Assembly (NCBI GenBank): GCA_011833715.1
Contig: CM022394.1
Coordinates: 98,252,753-98,316,752, forward strand
DNA from: Carcinoscorpius rotundicauda
Taxonomy: Eukaryota > Arthropoda > Merostomata > Xiphosura > Limulidae
Reading direction: 5' to 3'
DNA: 64,000 bases
Shown here in pieces: positions 13,601-28,600 of the stretch. A program made the translations under genes and the position numbers. How positions within the stretch are numbered: the stretch's first letter is position 1; each line of letters starts with the position of its first letter. Under the pieces are notes generated by a model. The model was given only the letters and a program-made list of their open reading frames with translations, was not told the origin of the DNA and ran no database searches.

Positions 13601-16600
13601 GTTACTTTAAGACCAATTTCTATTTTGTTACTCCATTCTTTTTTATCCAATACTGGTTAAATGTATCTATATTTATTTTAATGTAATGATGTAAGATTCT
13701 TTTTAGACTGTAGATTTTCTGATTTCCTGTTACAAGTTTGGATCTTTTGCAAAGGTAAGATGTTCTGATTATATTGGAAGTAGTAATAGAAATTAAAAAA
13801 TTACCATCAGAACCATTTAATGAAAGTTTACAACTGTGGTTCTGAAAACTGAAAATCAAACCAGTCAGTATGTGAATTGTTCATGTTTCTTGTTATTGTT
13901 ATATATGTGTTATGTATCTGTTGAAAGTAACCTGTAATTTTTTAATATTTTGGGAAAAGAAGTACAAGATATTATTTAGAAACAGTAATCTTTTATGTTT
14001 CAAATCCACAAGACTAATAACATTGGACATTCTAGATTCAACAGATTGTGGAGTTTCGGGAAAAGCTGAACAATTCTGTTCAGTACACATCCATTGCTAT
14101 AGAGAGGAGTATTCTTGATGTTCTGTTGGAAACCAAAAGGTATTGTATTTTATGCATGAAAAGAAAGTCATGTTGGAACATTATCATATTAAATATTAGT
14201 AGATTATAATTTAAGAGTATAATATTAAAAATGTCAACATGGGTCATGAATGGACCTGCACCTTAGGCAACTTACTTACATTAAAACCAAATATTTATCT
14301 GTATTTCTTCACTTTAAAAGATATTTTTCTTTTTTTCTAAAACCTCTAAATTTAGTTTTTCTCCAATTGTTATCACTTAAGATTCAGAATGTCTGAAAAC
14401 AAAAAATGAAACTGTAAATTAGAATTGTTTCAGAAAGATTTGTGGGCCATGTATGGTCTTGTAGTGTGGCTTTTAGTTTAAACTTTGTGTATTTCCCCTC
14501 AATGTGTATTCCTGTTCATCATGAAGGGACCTTCAAAAGAAGGTTCTGTTCTTTCAATTTACCTTCTCTGGAATCTAAACAACTTGTTTGTTGTGCATGG
14601 AAACCTATGAAGGACAGGAGAGGATCCTGATGGTTGAGGGGTCCAACCCAAACACACCACTTTGATCTTGTATTCCTGTATAAGGGTGGCCTTGGGTGGA
14701 CCCTGCAGGTCAATTGGCTGGTTTACTTGGGCTAGGGTCAACCAAATACCAGTGTTAGATATTCTCAACAGGTGTTGTGGATATTGTATCTGATATTGGT
14801 GTTTGGGTATAGTGCTCACAAAACATTGGTGTTGCTGCATTATCCTTGATTGGCTCTGTAGTTAGACCCCTCCTGAGGGCTCCATGGTTGGTGGGGTCAG
14901 TGGACACTGAAATATTCTTTCTTTATTATGGATCCCATAAATAAAATAGTGAAAAAACAGTCCACAGGTAAATGACCATGTTTTGAAGACTCTGAGCAAC
15001 AATCTTCAACATCTGTAACACCTGTACCTCATTTTCTCATATTACATTCTCTTTCAGATACACCTTTAAGGCAGATGTCTCCTTTTTTTTTATTCAGAAG
15101 GAACTAGAGGAACTTGCTGGCTTTCCTAAGTCAGTTAAAAAGCTTCACTCTGGTGACGTATTGGTGGAAACATACACTCCTAAACTCCTCTTGCATTAGA
15201 AGGCAATTGGGGATATATCCATTAAGGTTACTCCCCATACTACTTTGAATTTGTCATGAGAATTTATTGTTGAGAATGATTTGAAGAAAATCTAAGTCAG
15301 AGATCCTTGCTGGTTTTTCCACCCAAGGAGTTTCTGCAGTGAAGTGTATCTTCACTCACAAAGATGGAATTATGATGCTGACCAATGTTCTTGTTTTGAC
15401 ATTTACATCACTGCGTCCACCTGCCATCATGAAAGCAGGTTATTTTAATGACAAGGTATGGCTACATATTCCAAACTCTCTCAGGTGTTCTGTTGTCAGT
15501 GGTTTGTAACTTGAAGATATCATGTCCTGGTTCCTTGACATGTGCTCATTGAGATGGCAAGGACCATGATGCCTCTGAGTGTGAAACAGACCATTGCATT
15601 AATTATAACAGCACTCGCCTATCCTACTTTCATTCTTGATTTAAGTAGCTGGAAGTAAAAGAGGTGCAGCATTTTAAAATCATTCAAAACATTACTTATC
15701 GTGAGGCTCAAAAGTTACTGTCCACTATTTCACCTTGAACATTTGCTGCTACACTTTGTTCCACTACTACAGTGGGAGTGCAGATGGATCTCTCTCTGCC
15801 CCCAAAAGAATCATTCTCAAACCATATGAAAAGTCTTGACCTCCATGGAAAAGAAAGTTGATGAATCAACATCAACACCCATTTCTGTCCCTAACATTCA
15901 TATTAGTAATTCCCAAGACCCACTTCTTTCAGTTCCTAGTATGGGCATTTCCTCAGGCACATCTTCTTTCCCAAGTTGCAAAATGATCATTCGTTCACAT
16001 CCTCAGTTGCTGGAACCTTCTTCCAATGGCAGAGATCTGCCCAATCAACACAGAGCAGGATCCATGGAGGTTGATATACCTTCATTGAATAAAGAAAATA
16101 AAAAAAAGATGTGGTGAAAAACAGAAGGGTTCTCCACCCAATTCACTTACACATAAATAAAAATGGTCACTTTCATATAATGAAACTGTCAATGTTTACG
16201 TTATAATCTCAGTAACATCTCTTACCATCCTGTATGTCTTTTTTTACAGGAAACATTTTTGAAACCTGCCAATACAGTCAGTCACCTTTTTGCAGTTTTC
16301 TTTCAACAGAAATGAGAGGTTGTGTCATGGACAAGTGCATAGAGTGGTGGCAACGTTGGTCAATCAGCATATGCCCAACCTGTTTGCCACTCAACACACC
16401 CTTGGAGGCCATAGCCATTCATGTTCTATGGGTTGTACCATTACTGTTTGTTCTCTGCCTGTCTCCTGAAGAAACCTATGATCAATCAGATTTTCATGCT
16501 CTTTTAACAAATGCTATTTCCCTCTTTAACCTTGGAGAACTTTATTGGACATAATCCTCTCTGGGGATATGCTGATATTGATGGGAAGTGTCGTTCCATA

Positions 16601-19600
16601 GAGCATATACTTTCAGATCACAACCTTTCTCTTTTCAGTACTGGTTCTCATTTTTATGCACCTTGTCAATCTTTTACTGCTATTGATTTTTCAGTTTGCT
16701 CCCTTTCACTATTCTCCCACTTTTCATGGAGGGTTGACAGTAACCCATGAGGCAGTTATCACTTTCCTGCCATTTTGAGAGAGACTGGGAGTGGTTGATG
16801 CCACCCAACCTGCGTACTCCAGTGGAAGCTGGATCAAGCCAAGTGGCCTTCTTTCACTGCTCTCGAAGAACTCGATCCTCCCATCCTCTGTAAGCCAACA
16901 GTAGACAACTGCATTGCAGAAGTGACTGACTGTATTATACAAGCAGCTGCTCAGTGTATTCCTACCACCTTGACACGTTTTCCATGATATCCTTGTCCGT
17001 GGTGGAATGATGCCTACCACATGATACAGAAGGTTCAAAATCAAGCCTAGGATATCTTTTGTAGGTATTCCATACTCTCGAACAGCATTGCTTTCCATCA
17101 GGCCTGTGCATGTACTCAGCAAGTGAGATGTTAAAGCCGAAAGGAATCTTTGATTAAATTCACAACCAGCATCTCTTCTACCCCCAGTTCTAAAGTTATA
17201 TGGGACAATATTCGAAAGGTCAGTCCCTATTTTGATCTTGATCTCTGATGACCAGGAAGTAGCTGATACTCTTGGTAAAAGTTTTTGCCAGGTATCCAGC
17301 ACTTCTGCTTCATCCACCACCATCAAAGCCATCAAGACTCAAGCAGAGCAATCACCTCTCTTCTTTCAGGCTGATTGTCTCTATGACTATAATCACTCCT
17401 TTACTCTGGTGGAACTCAAACTGCTGTCCAATTGATTTGATGAGCTGTCTGTGTAAGACCTCAGAGAGGCTGGTTAATGCTTTTCTTGTTTGTTTCCTTG
17501 AATCAAACAACCTTTTCTTGTCCACCCAGTCATGGTTCTGACAACGAAGCTCCACCAGGAACCACCTGATTCAACTTGAAATATCAATCAAATGACAGCA
17601 TCTTGTATAAGTATGGTTTGGTATTTTGCAAGACCTCTATTTGTATGAGTTACATGGCTATTTTCTCATTTTTATTAAAATTTGTTTAATGAGCAGGAGA
17701 TTCCAAGTTCATGTGGGTTCGACACTTTCCCATTCTTTTCCACAGGAACTTGGAGTCCCTCAGATCTGTGTTTTGAGTGTCACACTTTTTAGTATAAAAA
17801 TTAATGCCACCACTGAACAACTCCCTCTTTCTGTTTCAAACAGGTTTTATGTTGACGACTTTCACATCTCTTGTCAGTCATCAAACATGAGCTATATTGA
17901 ACAGCAGCTACAAACTACCTTTAATCAGTTACTGAAGTGGATTGCAGCAAATGGTTTTAACTTCTCTCTATATAAAACTGTTTGGATGCTCTTTTGCTGC
18001 CAATGGGGTATTTATCCCAATCCTGAACTTCCTTGTTGGTGAAGGTGTGTGTCATATGGTCCCTGAAACAAAATTCTTGGGGCTTATCTTTGACTGTAAA
18101 CTGACCCTTATACCATACATTAAGCAGCTGTGAGTTAAATGTACAAGAGCACTGAACATCCTCCATGTCCTCTCTTTCACCACTTGGTTGATGTTCTATA
18201 CTAAAGATATATTGTGCTCTTATTTGATCAAAACTAGACTATGGGTCTCTAGTTTTCGGCTTTGCCAGGACCTCTGCCTTAAAGATGCTGGAGCCTGTTC
18301 ATCATCGGGGACTTTGGCTCTACACTGGGACTTTCTGCACTTCTCTTGTCCAGAATTTGTACACAGTCTCATGAACCTCCTGTACATCTCTGTCATTTAC
18401 AACCGTCTTTACTATATGCTTCAAAACATTGATCCTTACCACAGCATCCCACCTGAGGTTGTGTTTTCCTTCTTTCAGTGGGCCATGCTTTTTCAGAACA
18501 GACAATCTGCCATTATTTCTTTTGGCCTTCAAATCCAGGTGCAGTTAGATCAACTGGGTTTGTTCTTTGATAACATTGCTGTATCTACTGGTCAGCCTGT
18601 CCCACCATGGCTTATTACAATCCCCAGAAGTGACCTTTTGTTAAGTCATCTGAAAGCAGATCCTCCCAATTGGAATTACCATCTTATATGCACTGAACAT
18701 CTTTCAAACTATCCCTCCATTTCCATTTATACAGATGGTTAGAAATCAGGTGACTCTATGTGCTCTTCCATAGTTTGTTGTCATTCATTGGTTGCACACA
18801 GAATCCCCTCTACAGTTTTTGTGTTCACTGTTGAACTGCATGCCATTTCTCTTTCCCTGGATTACAAAGAAGCAAAGCAGTATTTGAAATGCACTACTTG
18901 TACCAACTTTCTTAGTTCTCTACTAGCCCTAGAATCACTTCACATTAGTTCTTGCCCATATTCAAAACTGACTTGCCCATTTCTCTTTAACATCTACTTC
19001 TATCCAGTTCTTCTGGATACCAGGCCTTGTTGGTATTTGTAGAAACAAGCTCACGGATACAGCAACTAAGTCTGTTTGATCTAGTGCTATCACTGCTATA
19101 CTTGTTCCATACATAGACTCTTGTCCTGTATTCAAGGCTTGGCTCCGTGCTAATTGGCAATCAACTAGGAGTGAGCAATATGAAAATAAACAATTAAAAC
19201 TGTCTATTGGGCTTTGGCTGTCTTGTTTACATAAGGATTGGAAAGAGGAAGTTGTTCTAACTAGAGTACTCATTGGTCACAATTTTTTAACTCATTGTTT
19301 TCTTTTATCTGGGACTGATGCACCAGTGTGTTGTCTGTGTAACACTCAGGTCACCATAAGCCACATTTTACTGTCTCGTGTTGTTATGACTCTCAGTGAT
19401 GGTACCATTTTACATGTTTTGTTCCAAGGTTTATTCCTAACGTTGGACAGTATAGTGTCATTGGTGATGGTGACACTGTCTACCTTGGATTTTTTTTAGT
19501 TTTTTAAAGGTCATTGGCCTTTTTAATTCATAAATTAGACTTTGCATTTTTTTAATATGATTCCCTTTAATGATTTAAAGTACAATTAGTTCGATAAGAA

Positions 19601-22600
19601 AATTTATCATAATTAAAATTATGTTACAGACAGTCTTTTAAAACCTGTATTACTTTACTTTCTGAAAATGGCTGTTACGTCAAATAACTTGAAATCAGGA
19701 CTGTAAAGGCCAACTTCAAGTGACTAATGCTGATGTTTGAATTCACCGTTTGTTATCCTGGCAAGTTATAATAATTAAAATGATGCTACAGTAAATCCTG
19801 TACAGCTTGTATTACTGTAATTTTTTTCTTACTGCTGTAAACTAGATATAAAAATTTGATTTAATGATATTTATGTTTTTAATTCATAAATTAAACTTTG
19901 TTTTGTTTTACCTTGATACCTTTTTATGAATTTTAATAATTTTACTTTAACTGCTTTCCAGATGTTTGGTGCAGATAGCCTAGTTGCTTTGTGCCATAAA
20001 ACACCAAACCAAACAACCTTTCTATATTTCATTAGAAATGTGATAGCATTTGTGTATGGATAAAAAATACTGTAAGTCTTTTTAAAACTGATTTGGTGAT
20101 ATTTTATGCATATAGCAAATAATGGTCAATTTATATATTTATTTTTTAACAGCCATCAGACAGCAAAATTTGTAATAGGACTCATGGAAGTTGATCCTGA
20201 GAAAGGTAAGTCATGTAAATCAGGTAGTTTGTTTGTGATTGTTAAAAATTGATTTAAAAAGCAGTATTCATTAGAACCATTATGGTGGTTATAGCTATCT
20301 GGAGTTTAAGGTTAAGAAGAAAGGTTATGAATTAAACTATAGAGTAGAAGAACAATCTTGTTGATTAAATCTTTAGTATGAGTTTAAACTGTGTTTTAAT
20401 TTTGTAGATAAAATAGAATGGGACAAGCTATCTGACAACAGAGACCTGGCACTATTTAGAATGTGGAACAGTAAACATGTGTAAGCAACAGATCTGTTTT
20501 CTTCCTTTCTTTCCTGTCATATTTCCTTTGTGCTGATGTAACAACAAAGTGTTTAAGGTCCAAGTGATGTATTTTTATTGTCACACCATTGGCTGTCTGA
20601 CATGAGCTGAAGAACAGTCAAAGTTTTACTGTTTGTGCATGTCACTTTATTAAACATATCACCAGTGGTGTCCTTTACCATGAAAAATTTATTAATCTGT
20701 TTTTTATTTATGCTATATTAATTAGTGTAGCATAAAATCTTAGCTGATAATTCATGTTTTAACAGTGTATTAGTTTTAGGTTCTTAATTCTACAAGGCAG
20801 TATTTTAAAAATGCTGAATTTCTCCCCATGTTTTCTTTATTTTAACCACCATCCCTTTAGAATGTACAAAATTAGACATAAATTACTCACTGTAAAGTTG
20901 TCATTGCTCAGACAAACCATAATGTATTTAGCCTTCAATTTTGTTTGGGTACAGAGCTATCAAATAGAAAATTAGACACCTGCTGTCACATCCTGTCTTT
21001 CTGGATTTATTAATAATATTTGCAAATGTTTAATTATATATTATTTATTACCTGTATAAAACCAATGTTTACATCTATCAAATGTTATATCATACTGTGT
21101 TGTGTTCTGAACAAATAATTGTCAGTTTCACTTGTGGTACAAGCTAAGTTTCCTTCATATGGGAAGTCTATGGACTAGCTTGAATAAACTTGTAAAGGTT
21201 TTATTGCATAATTAGAAGGTCAGAAATATTTTGAGAATTATGGGAAATTGTCTTCATTTTGTTTGTAATTATTTTATGCTTTTTGGTGAATTATTTAATT
21301 AATAAAAAGGTATTTACTGCATTACTACCATTAGAATAAAAAATTGGGTTAAGTGTCATTGACAATTGACAGCAAGAAAGAAGATTGGGTAAGTGCTTTA
21401 TTTCTTGTTTTTCCTGTTTATTTTTTATTATAAAAGTAATTTATGTGTGAAAATAGGTATTTTTTTTAGGTTAGCTAAGATTAGATCAGTAAACTAAATA
21501 TTAACAAAAAAATGTTTCACAAAGCACACCCACTTGTAATGGCTTGTGGGTGATATAATTTGATAGGGTAACATGAGCTGCACATTCTCAGTTATTTACA
21601 ATCTGTAATGGCACAGATGGTGATTAGGCATGGTACAAAGGGCAATAAAATAATATTTAATTATAAATATTCTGATAAGCAAATGTAGTTTTACATCACA
21701 TTTTAAGTCACCAGATAAAGACCAACCTTGTATAGAGTTAGGGTAGAAAAAATAACAAATAGAATATAAATTTGTACAGAAAACAAACATTTAAAATGTA
21801 TTTAGGAGGTTATAGAGGTTACACAAATATAATTTGACATGAAGAGAAGTATTTTTAACGTTGACATGAAAGTCGCTTTGCATGCGGACTGTTAACAATA
21901 TTAACTCAATATATTCATGGACAAATTTTTATTTTACTTTATTAAAATTACTTCATGAAAAATACAGTTTTTTGTGTGTGAAAGACTTATAATGCTAACT
22001 AAGACAGCCAAATTTTGTGAAGCTATACACACTGTATTGAAAGTTAGAAGTATTAAGTCTATAAAGAAGCTAAATAAGTACAAAGAGGTCACATGGTTGA
22101 CCAAATTGACCAAGCCCATTTTGTAAGACTTAAAACAGGTTTAAAAAATCAAATAAGCATTTTTTCACTGTACTAAAAATGATCTCATATTTTCTTTAAT
22201 AGTAGAATAACTTTTAATAACAGCATATATCATTATCATGTCACTCTTATAACATGGATTTATGTATAGTCTATGAAGTATCAAAAGTTAGAAAACAAAT
22301 GTAGGTAACTTGCATCAATATATGGAAATTGGTACATTAACAGGTGTCTATCACCACCACTATTGAGATTTGTAAAAGTTTACAGCATAAAAATGCTTGC
22401 ATAAGTGAAGCAATCTGTAAGTTTGAAATTTATCTATTAAAATACCTACTAATACAAACCAACCTAGTTGTATTTGATCCATTAGTAAACTGTACAGTGT
22501 GCATTTTAAAACTTCAAAATGAGAGTTTTGTAGACATAATCCAAATGTATTTCACTTACTTTGGAATAGCATTCTTTCTAGACTATGATATTTTTATAAC

Positions 22601-25600
22601 TTTCTTTTTTTTTTCAGTAAAGCTATGGAAGATTTAAAATCAGTTTCTCTTCAAGAACAGGTTTGTTTTCAGTTATATTAAACTTTTATGTATTACTGAA
22701 AGATCATGCATTTTTAGTGTTGTGTTTTATGTTGCACTTCAATCATAGCTAAGAATTACAAAGGAACATAGAAAAATTGTTCAGTGTAAAAATATCTGTA
22801 TTTACGTTCGACAGTTATGTATTATCCAGGTTGTTCTGTGTGATAATGTCTGTCGTAACATTCCACAGTTATTTATTATCCAGGTTGTTCTGTGTGATAA
22901 TGTCTGTTGTAACATTCTACAGTTATTTATTATCCATGTTGTTCTGTGTGATAATGTCTGTAGTTACTTATTATCCAGGTTATTCAGTGCAATAATGTCT
23001 GTAGTTACATTCAACAGTTATTTATTATCCAGGTTGTTCTGTGTAAAAATGTCTGTAGTAACATTCTACAGTTATGTATTATCCAGGTTGTTCAGTGTAA
23101 TAATGTCTGTAGTTACATTCAACAGTTATTAATTATCCAGGTTGTTCTGTGTGATAATGTCTGTAGTAACATTCTACTGTTATTGACTATCCAGGTTGTT
23201 CTTTGTAAGAATAATTACAGTTTCATAAGAAAGTTTGCTAAATTAATATTAGTGAAACAAATATAGCTAGAAATGAATTTAACTAAAAATATTTTCTCTT
23301 TCCTATTTATTATTGAATTTAATGATTAAAGCAATAACATTTGATTATATAATTCAATTCATTGTTCAAGAAGTACATTGAGTTTTTGTTATTATTACAT
23401 CAAGAAATAAACAATATTCTGATTGTTATGTATTGGGGATATATTATTTACCCAAAAATTTTTTTTGTAAAACTTTATCATAATGTAGGTTTTTATACCT
23501 TTCAAGTCCATTACATAAAACAGTGAATTATGTTGTTATTCACATCTTTTTGGAAACTCAATAACAGGAGAACTAAGAAGGTTGCTGACATCATAAATTA
23601 GTTTTTGTGGAAATTATTCCTTCCTTCCCTTTTTTAAGTTGTAATCACCGACACATAAAGATGACTTGGGTTTAATTATTCTTTTCAGGTTAAATGGATA
23701 AAACTGAGACATCTAATTGTTCGTGCTGTCAAAGCAGCTTTTGACCTTACCAAGAGTCAGACAGAAAGTAATCACTCAGAAATTAGTAATGGTGAAAAGA
23801 GGGGAGTTCAAGAAGTGTTGGAAGAACTACTGACTTCACTCAAGGAATATTTAGGAAATATTGATTCTGAAATTCTTACATATAGACAGGTAAAAACAAT
23901 ATTCAGTGAAAGACTTAAATAACAAATTACAGTAAGAAATTAATTAATAAATTTCTATAGTCATGTTGTGGCAAAAGGTCTTGTGCATTCACCAATGGAG
24001 GTTATTTGTTAGAAGTATTAATTATGTATTTGTATTTTCAAATAAGAAGTAGGTGATGATATTGTACAAAAATTGTACCTTTTTCTACCTACAGAAGAGC
24101 ATAAAACAAGAACATAACAACCTTTATGTGAATTAGAATAATCCTCTATATATTTCTTAATAAAAACAGATAGCCCTCGTGTAGCTTGGAGTGAAATTCG
24201 TAATATATTTAAACTTTATGAAGGTTTGATGTAACAAAGTGAAGGACAAGACAGTATTTTCCATTACTTGCTAATACTTCATAGGTTCACCAAGCTGCTA
24301 GATCTACGACTACAAACTGTTCAGTTATAACGTATCCCTTTTTATATTGATTTATTGTATTCAAACCTTACACACACACATCCTATAGTTATTTTGTAAA
24401 TAAAAACTAAGGTAAAATATGTTTGTTAAAATACCATGTTACACCAGTTTTAAAGGTGATGTCTCTGTCCAACCATAAGTTCTTGTCAGTATTGCTGTAT
24501 CTATATTAGTTATAGCAGACTGTATACGTTTTCAAAACAGGTGTTTTAAACCTGATCAGGCAAGTTCAAACTGATCATATGTATCAAAATATAACTTTTT
24601 TATTACATAGTTAAAGAAATTAGATTTTAAAACAGTTTTTCACAACATTTCAGAAACTTTACATCCTTAAACATGATGTTCATACTAAATCAAATTTTGA
24701 GTTTATTTCATCCAGAAACTACATACTATTTAAAATTTTTTTATCAAGTATCGTCTAATTTATTTATGTTTTTTCATTGTGAAAACAAAAAACACCAATG
24801 GGGTATTTATTGTACCCCCCAATTAAAAAATGGTTCATCAAAGAAGTATATTTTTGGCAGATTGTTTTAGTTCTACCAATAAACATTTTAAAGAAATATT
24901 GTGTTTATAAAATATTTGTGAAAAACCTTACCAGAGTTAACACAGTTTTAATTTGTCAAACTTTCTAGATGTGAACACCGTTTTCTGATTTGTTCAAGAT
25001 ATTTGTAGTTTTCTTCTTATAAGCAAGTTGGATAGTAAACATTCCAAAAGAAAAAATATCCAATCAAATTTTTAATTTAAAAAAATATTTTCTTTGAAAG
25101 TCTTGCAATGCTTACTGATAATCTATGCAATTTGCTGAAGACGTATTATTACCAGAAGTTATAGTACAACTAGTATCATGGTTACTTTGGATTTTTGTGC
25201 ACTGAGCCCGAATAGTCAGAATTAATCAGATTAGGAACTAACTGAACTTCTATTTCATAGGCCGTAATCAGTGTTATAATATTTTAATAATTCATTTATA
25301 AAATAAGTTCTACTAAAAATGAAAATTAAATAATAGGTTCCAGTACAAGCTCCGGCTCCTACAAGGTTAAAGTATTACCTTCAAGGCCATTATCTCCACG
25401 TCTTGGTATCACTTCTAGAATATCTTTTGTATCTGCAGCAGTTACTTGAAGGATCTCAGTCAAGTAAGTATACTAGAGGCTGATTTACAGTGTTCTGTTG
25501 ATGTGTGGATTCTTATGATCTTCAGGTATGTATTTTCTAGAAGTATGCAGGTAACCACTTTTTGGTAATATACCATTCTACTTTATATCTAAGACATGGG

Positions 25601-28600
25601 TCTTGAAAGGAAATTTTACATGTTATCACCTTCCATAAACAGTGGTTGTTCCTCTCATGATTTTATTCTGACTAGTTTTCAACCTTGATAAGTTGGGTTA
25701 GGTCTGTCTCGTGTGAGAAAAGTACATTGTACACATGTTGTTTTTCTGATCTCATCTGATTGTAGCAAGTTGTGTTTTAAATTTTGTAAAAAACTATAAT
25801 CCAATATTAACAAGAACTACCTGATAAAAACCTAAACCAGTGGACTGGTCAAGGCAATATTAGCTGTTATAGGTTCACCAGATTTGTTGTAAGGAGTACC
25901 ACTGACAAGCTTTTCTTTTTGTACAAGTACCTGCTAGTACTTATTACTTGGTTTTTTTTATGGACTATTCACTGTTTTGTTGTACATTTGGGCTTTGCCA
26001 CTAACAACACACTCACATGGCAAGATACTTGGATTACGTTAGATGGGGCAGTTTTTGTTGTCGTTGAAGAATTGTTGTCAGTATAAAAGTGAGTTTTAAA
26101 AAAAACTATAAATAATTGCTTATAATTGGATTATAAACATGAAAAGGTACGAAGTAAGTGTTGCCTCATATAGCAATGGTCTGTTTTACACTTGGTTAAA
26201 GAATGATATAAGGTCTCTTTTTAGTGTGGCCAGGTGGTTAGGGCACTTGACTCATAATCTGAGGGTTGTGGGTTTGAATCCCTATCGCACCAAACATGCT
26301 TGCTATTTTAGTATGGGTATTATAATGTGCAGTCAGTCCCACTATTCATTGGTAAAAGAGTATCCCAAGAGTTGGTAGTGGGTGGTGATGACTAGTTGTC
26401 ATTATTGATGGAGAGTGCAGATAGCCTTTGTGTAGCTTGAAGTGAAATTCATAATATATTTAAACTTTATAAAGGTTTGATATAACAAAGTGAAGAACAA
26501 GACACATTTATTTTCCATTACTTGCTAATATTTTAATGTGTATGTATCAGTTTCATTTGAAATATGCCTTACTTGTTTCTAGGTCAGACAAAACTAGAAC
26601 AACTAAAGAATACAGTAATGGAATCTCTTCAGGGTAAGCTTAACTTGAAAAAAATCATAACTATTTATTAATACCATTACATTAATGTAGAAGAAATCTG
26701 AAAACAGTTTTATAGATTATTGTTTCAATAGACAGTACAATTTGTACACTATTAGCCATTCATAATGGCTTATTAAATATAAAAGACATACTTCATCATT
26801 ACCTGAAATGTAGAAACCAAACTTTTATCATTAATTCCTCAAAGATCAGTTGAGATATTATCAAATGTTACATTGATACAAAGGATTTAAAAATGGTGAA
26901 ACATTTTACTGAAGTTTATAAAGTGTTGAAAGATGCGAGATATTTACAGTTGTAAAAAGAAATTAATAAGAGTGTACCTACACTTGTGTTTTTATGCAGG
27001 TATTTTTTTGAGGGTACAATTAGAAACAATGAGTAGAACAGCTGAAAAGAAGGTTGAATCTATGAGAAAAACACTAGAAGAATTAGTAAATGCTGTTGAG
27101 GTAGGACTTTTCTACAGAATTTATTTGGTAGTTTTATGTATTGTATATTGTTTTGTATTAGACTATAAAGTATTTAGTGTGGAAAGATACGTTTTGATGT
27201 CTGTTGAAAACATACTCATTGTATGGACATTGATCTATGAAAAGGTGCCATTTGATTTTTACGTTAATTGGTTCTTATGCAGACTTTAAGCCTTAGCACG
27301 GTTCTTGTGAATATTGGGCACACACTTCTAAAACCAGCCAAACTTCTCCATACTAAGAAAGGGAAGAAGAAGAGAGATTTGGGTTTATCTATTGGGGTGA
27401 GTAGTGAGATCACAATTAATTGAAATTTTGTTAATTCTTGGATAATGTAGGCATATGTATTGGACTTAGATGTCACTTTATTAATTGTTAAACAAACGTA
27501 GATAATAGCTTAGGTTAAGATGTCATTTTATGAATTATTCAATTGATGTTTGATTTATAAGCACCTCTTACCTTTATCTTTGTACAGTTGGACACGTTCC
27601 AGAGCTTCAATGAACTTGTTGCAGGGATGGAACAAGCAGCTTCGAGCCTTCAACAGATGCTTCAACAACTAGATGTCACTCTTACTGGTGCTCACCTAGA
27701 AGCAACTGCCCTTAATGAACCAGAAGTAAGGACATTAAAATATTCAATATGCACATGATCAAGACCTTTATTTCCAATAACATAAATGTGATTTTTAATT
27801 TCCTTACACCATTATTACCAAAGCTACTAAACAAAACTTATATCTGGGCTAAAAAAAATGTGAATTTTTAGTTCTGAAATTATTTGCAAGTCTGGGCAGT
27901 ATAGCAACAATGTATTTTTTTTCACTGCAACACAACAACTGTTAGTGTTGTCTTATGACTGAGACCACTTAGTTTCTTAATTAATATAACTATCAACTGA
28001 GAAAGTGTTAAAAATTGTTTGGTTCCTTGTAGCTTTGATTACAATTAAAGTACAGTAAACTCTTGTTGTAATGAAGTCATAGGGACCAAAGATAATTGTT
28101 CATTACAAAAGAAGTTCATTAAAAAGGATTTTTTTTTCATTCACTAGCCAAGTCTGGTAATGGTAGGCCCTATAACTGACGGCTATTGCAGTACCGGTAA
28201 TTGGATTAAAGACTCAAAAGTCACACGTGTGTAAACACTTAAAACACATTTAATGAAATTCAAAAGGACAATTAACAGCACTTGTAAAAAAAAAAAAAAA
28301 AAAAAGTAAAAAAAATAACATTCATAATATAGACATACATGTATGTAATTATAATGTACAAGATACAAACACCAGCAAGAACATCTAACTGGAGTAACTT
28401 GAAATATTGCACAATGCTTTTTTGCGAACTGCTGTCCCTCTGGCACTTAGTCACAAAACGCTCCATCATGTTTAATTGTTTAATTTGACTGTGATTAGCC
28501 TTTTATAGGCCACAGCATGCAGGCTGCCCAGGCATAATCTACTCAAGCCATAATCTGAAAATTTTATATCTAAGCTAATTTTTGCTGGGAGGGTGGGTGA

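Noticed and set aside
16724..17335. 203-codon open frame on the minus strand
   Set aside because: It is the antisense of the LINE ORF2 region. The plus strand there reads as LINE protein and the minus frame resembles nothing known.
18188..18742. 184-codon plus-strand frame as an independent gene
   Set aside because: It is the LINE ORF2 segment between reverse transcriptase and RNase H, ending at the YTDG motif.
22777..22995. 72-codon frame with a repeated hydrophobic peptide
   Set aside because: Translation of the 54-bp minisatellite, which stays open only because the unit is a multiple of three.
26225..26297. Possible tRNA gene
   Set aside because: The A- and B-box-like sequence is the head of a SINE found elsewhere in the window; the acceptor stem does not close.
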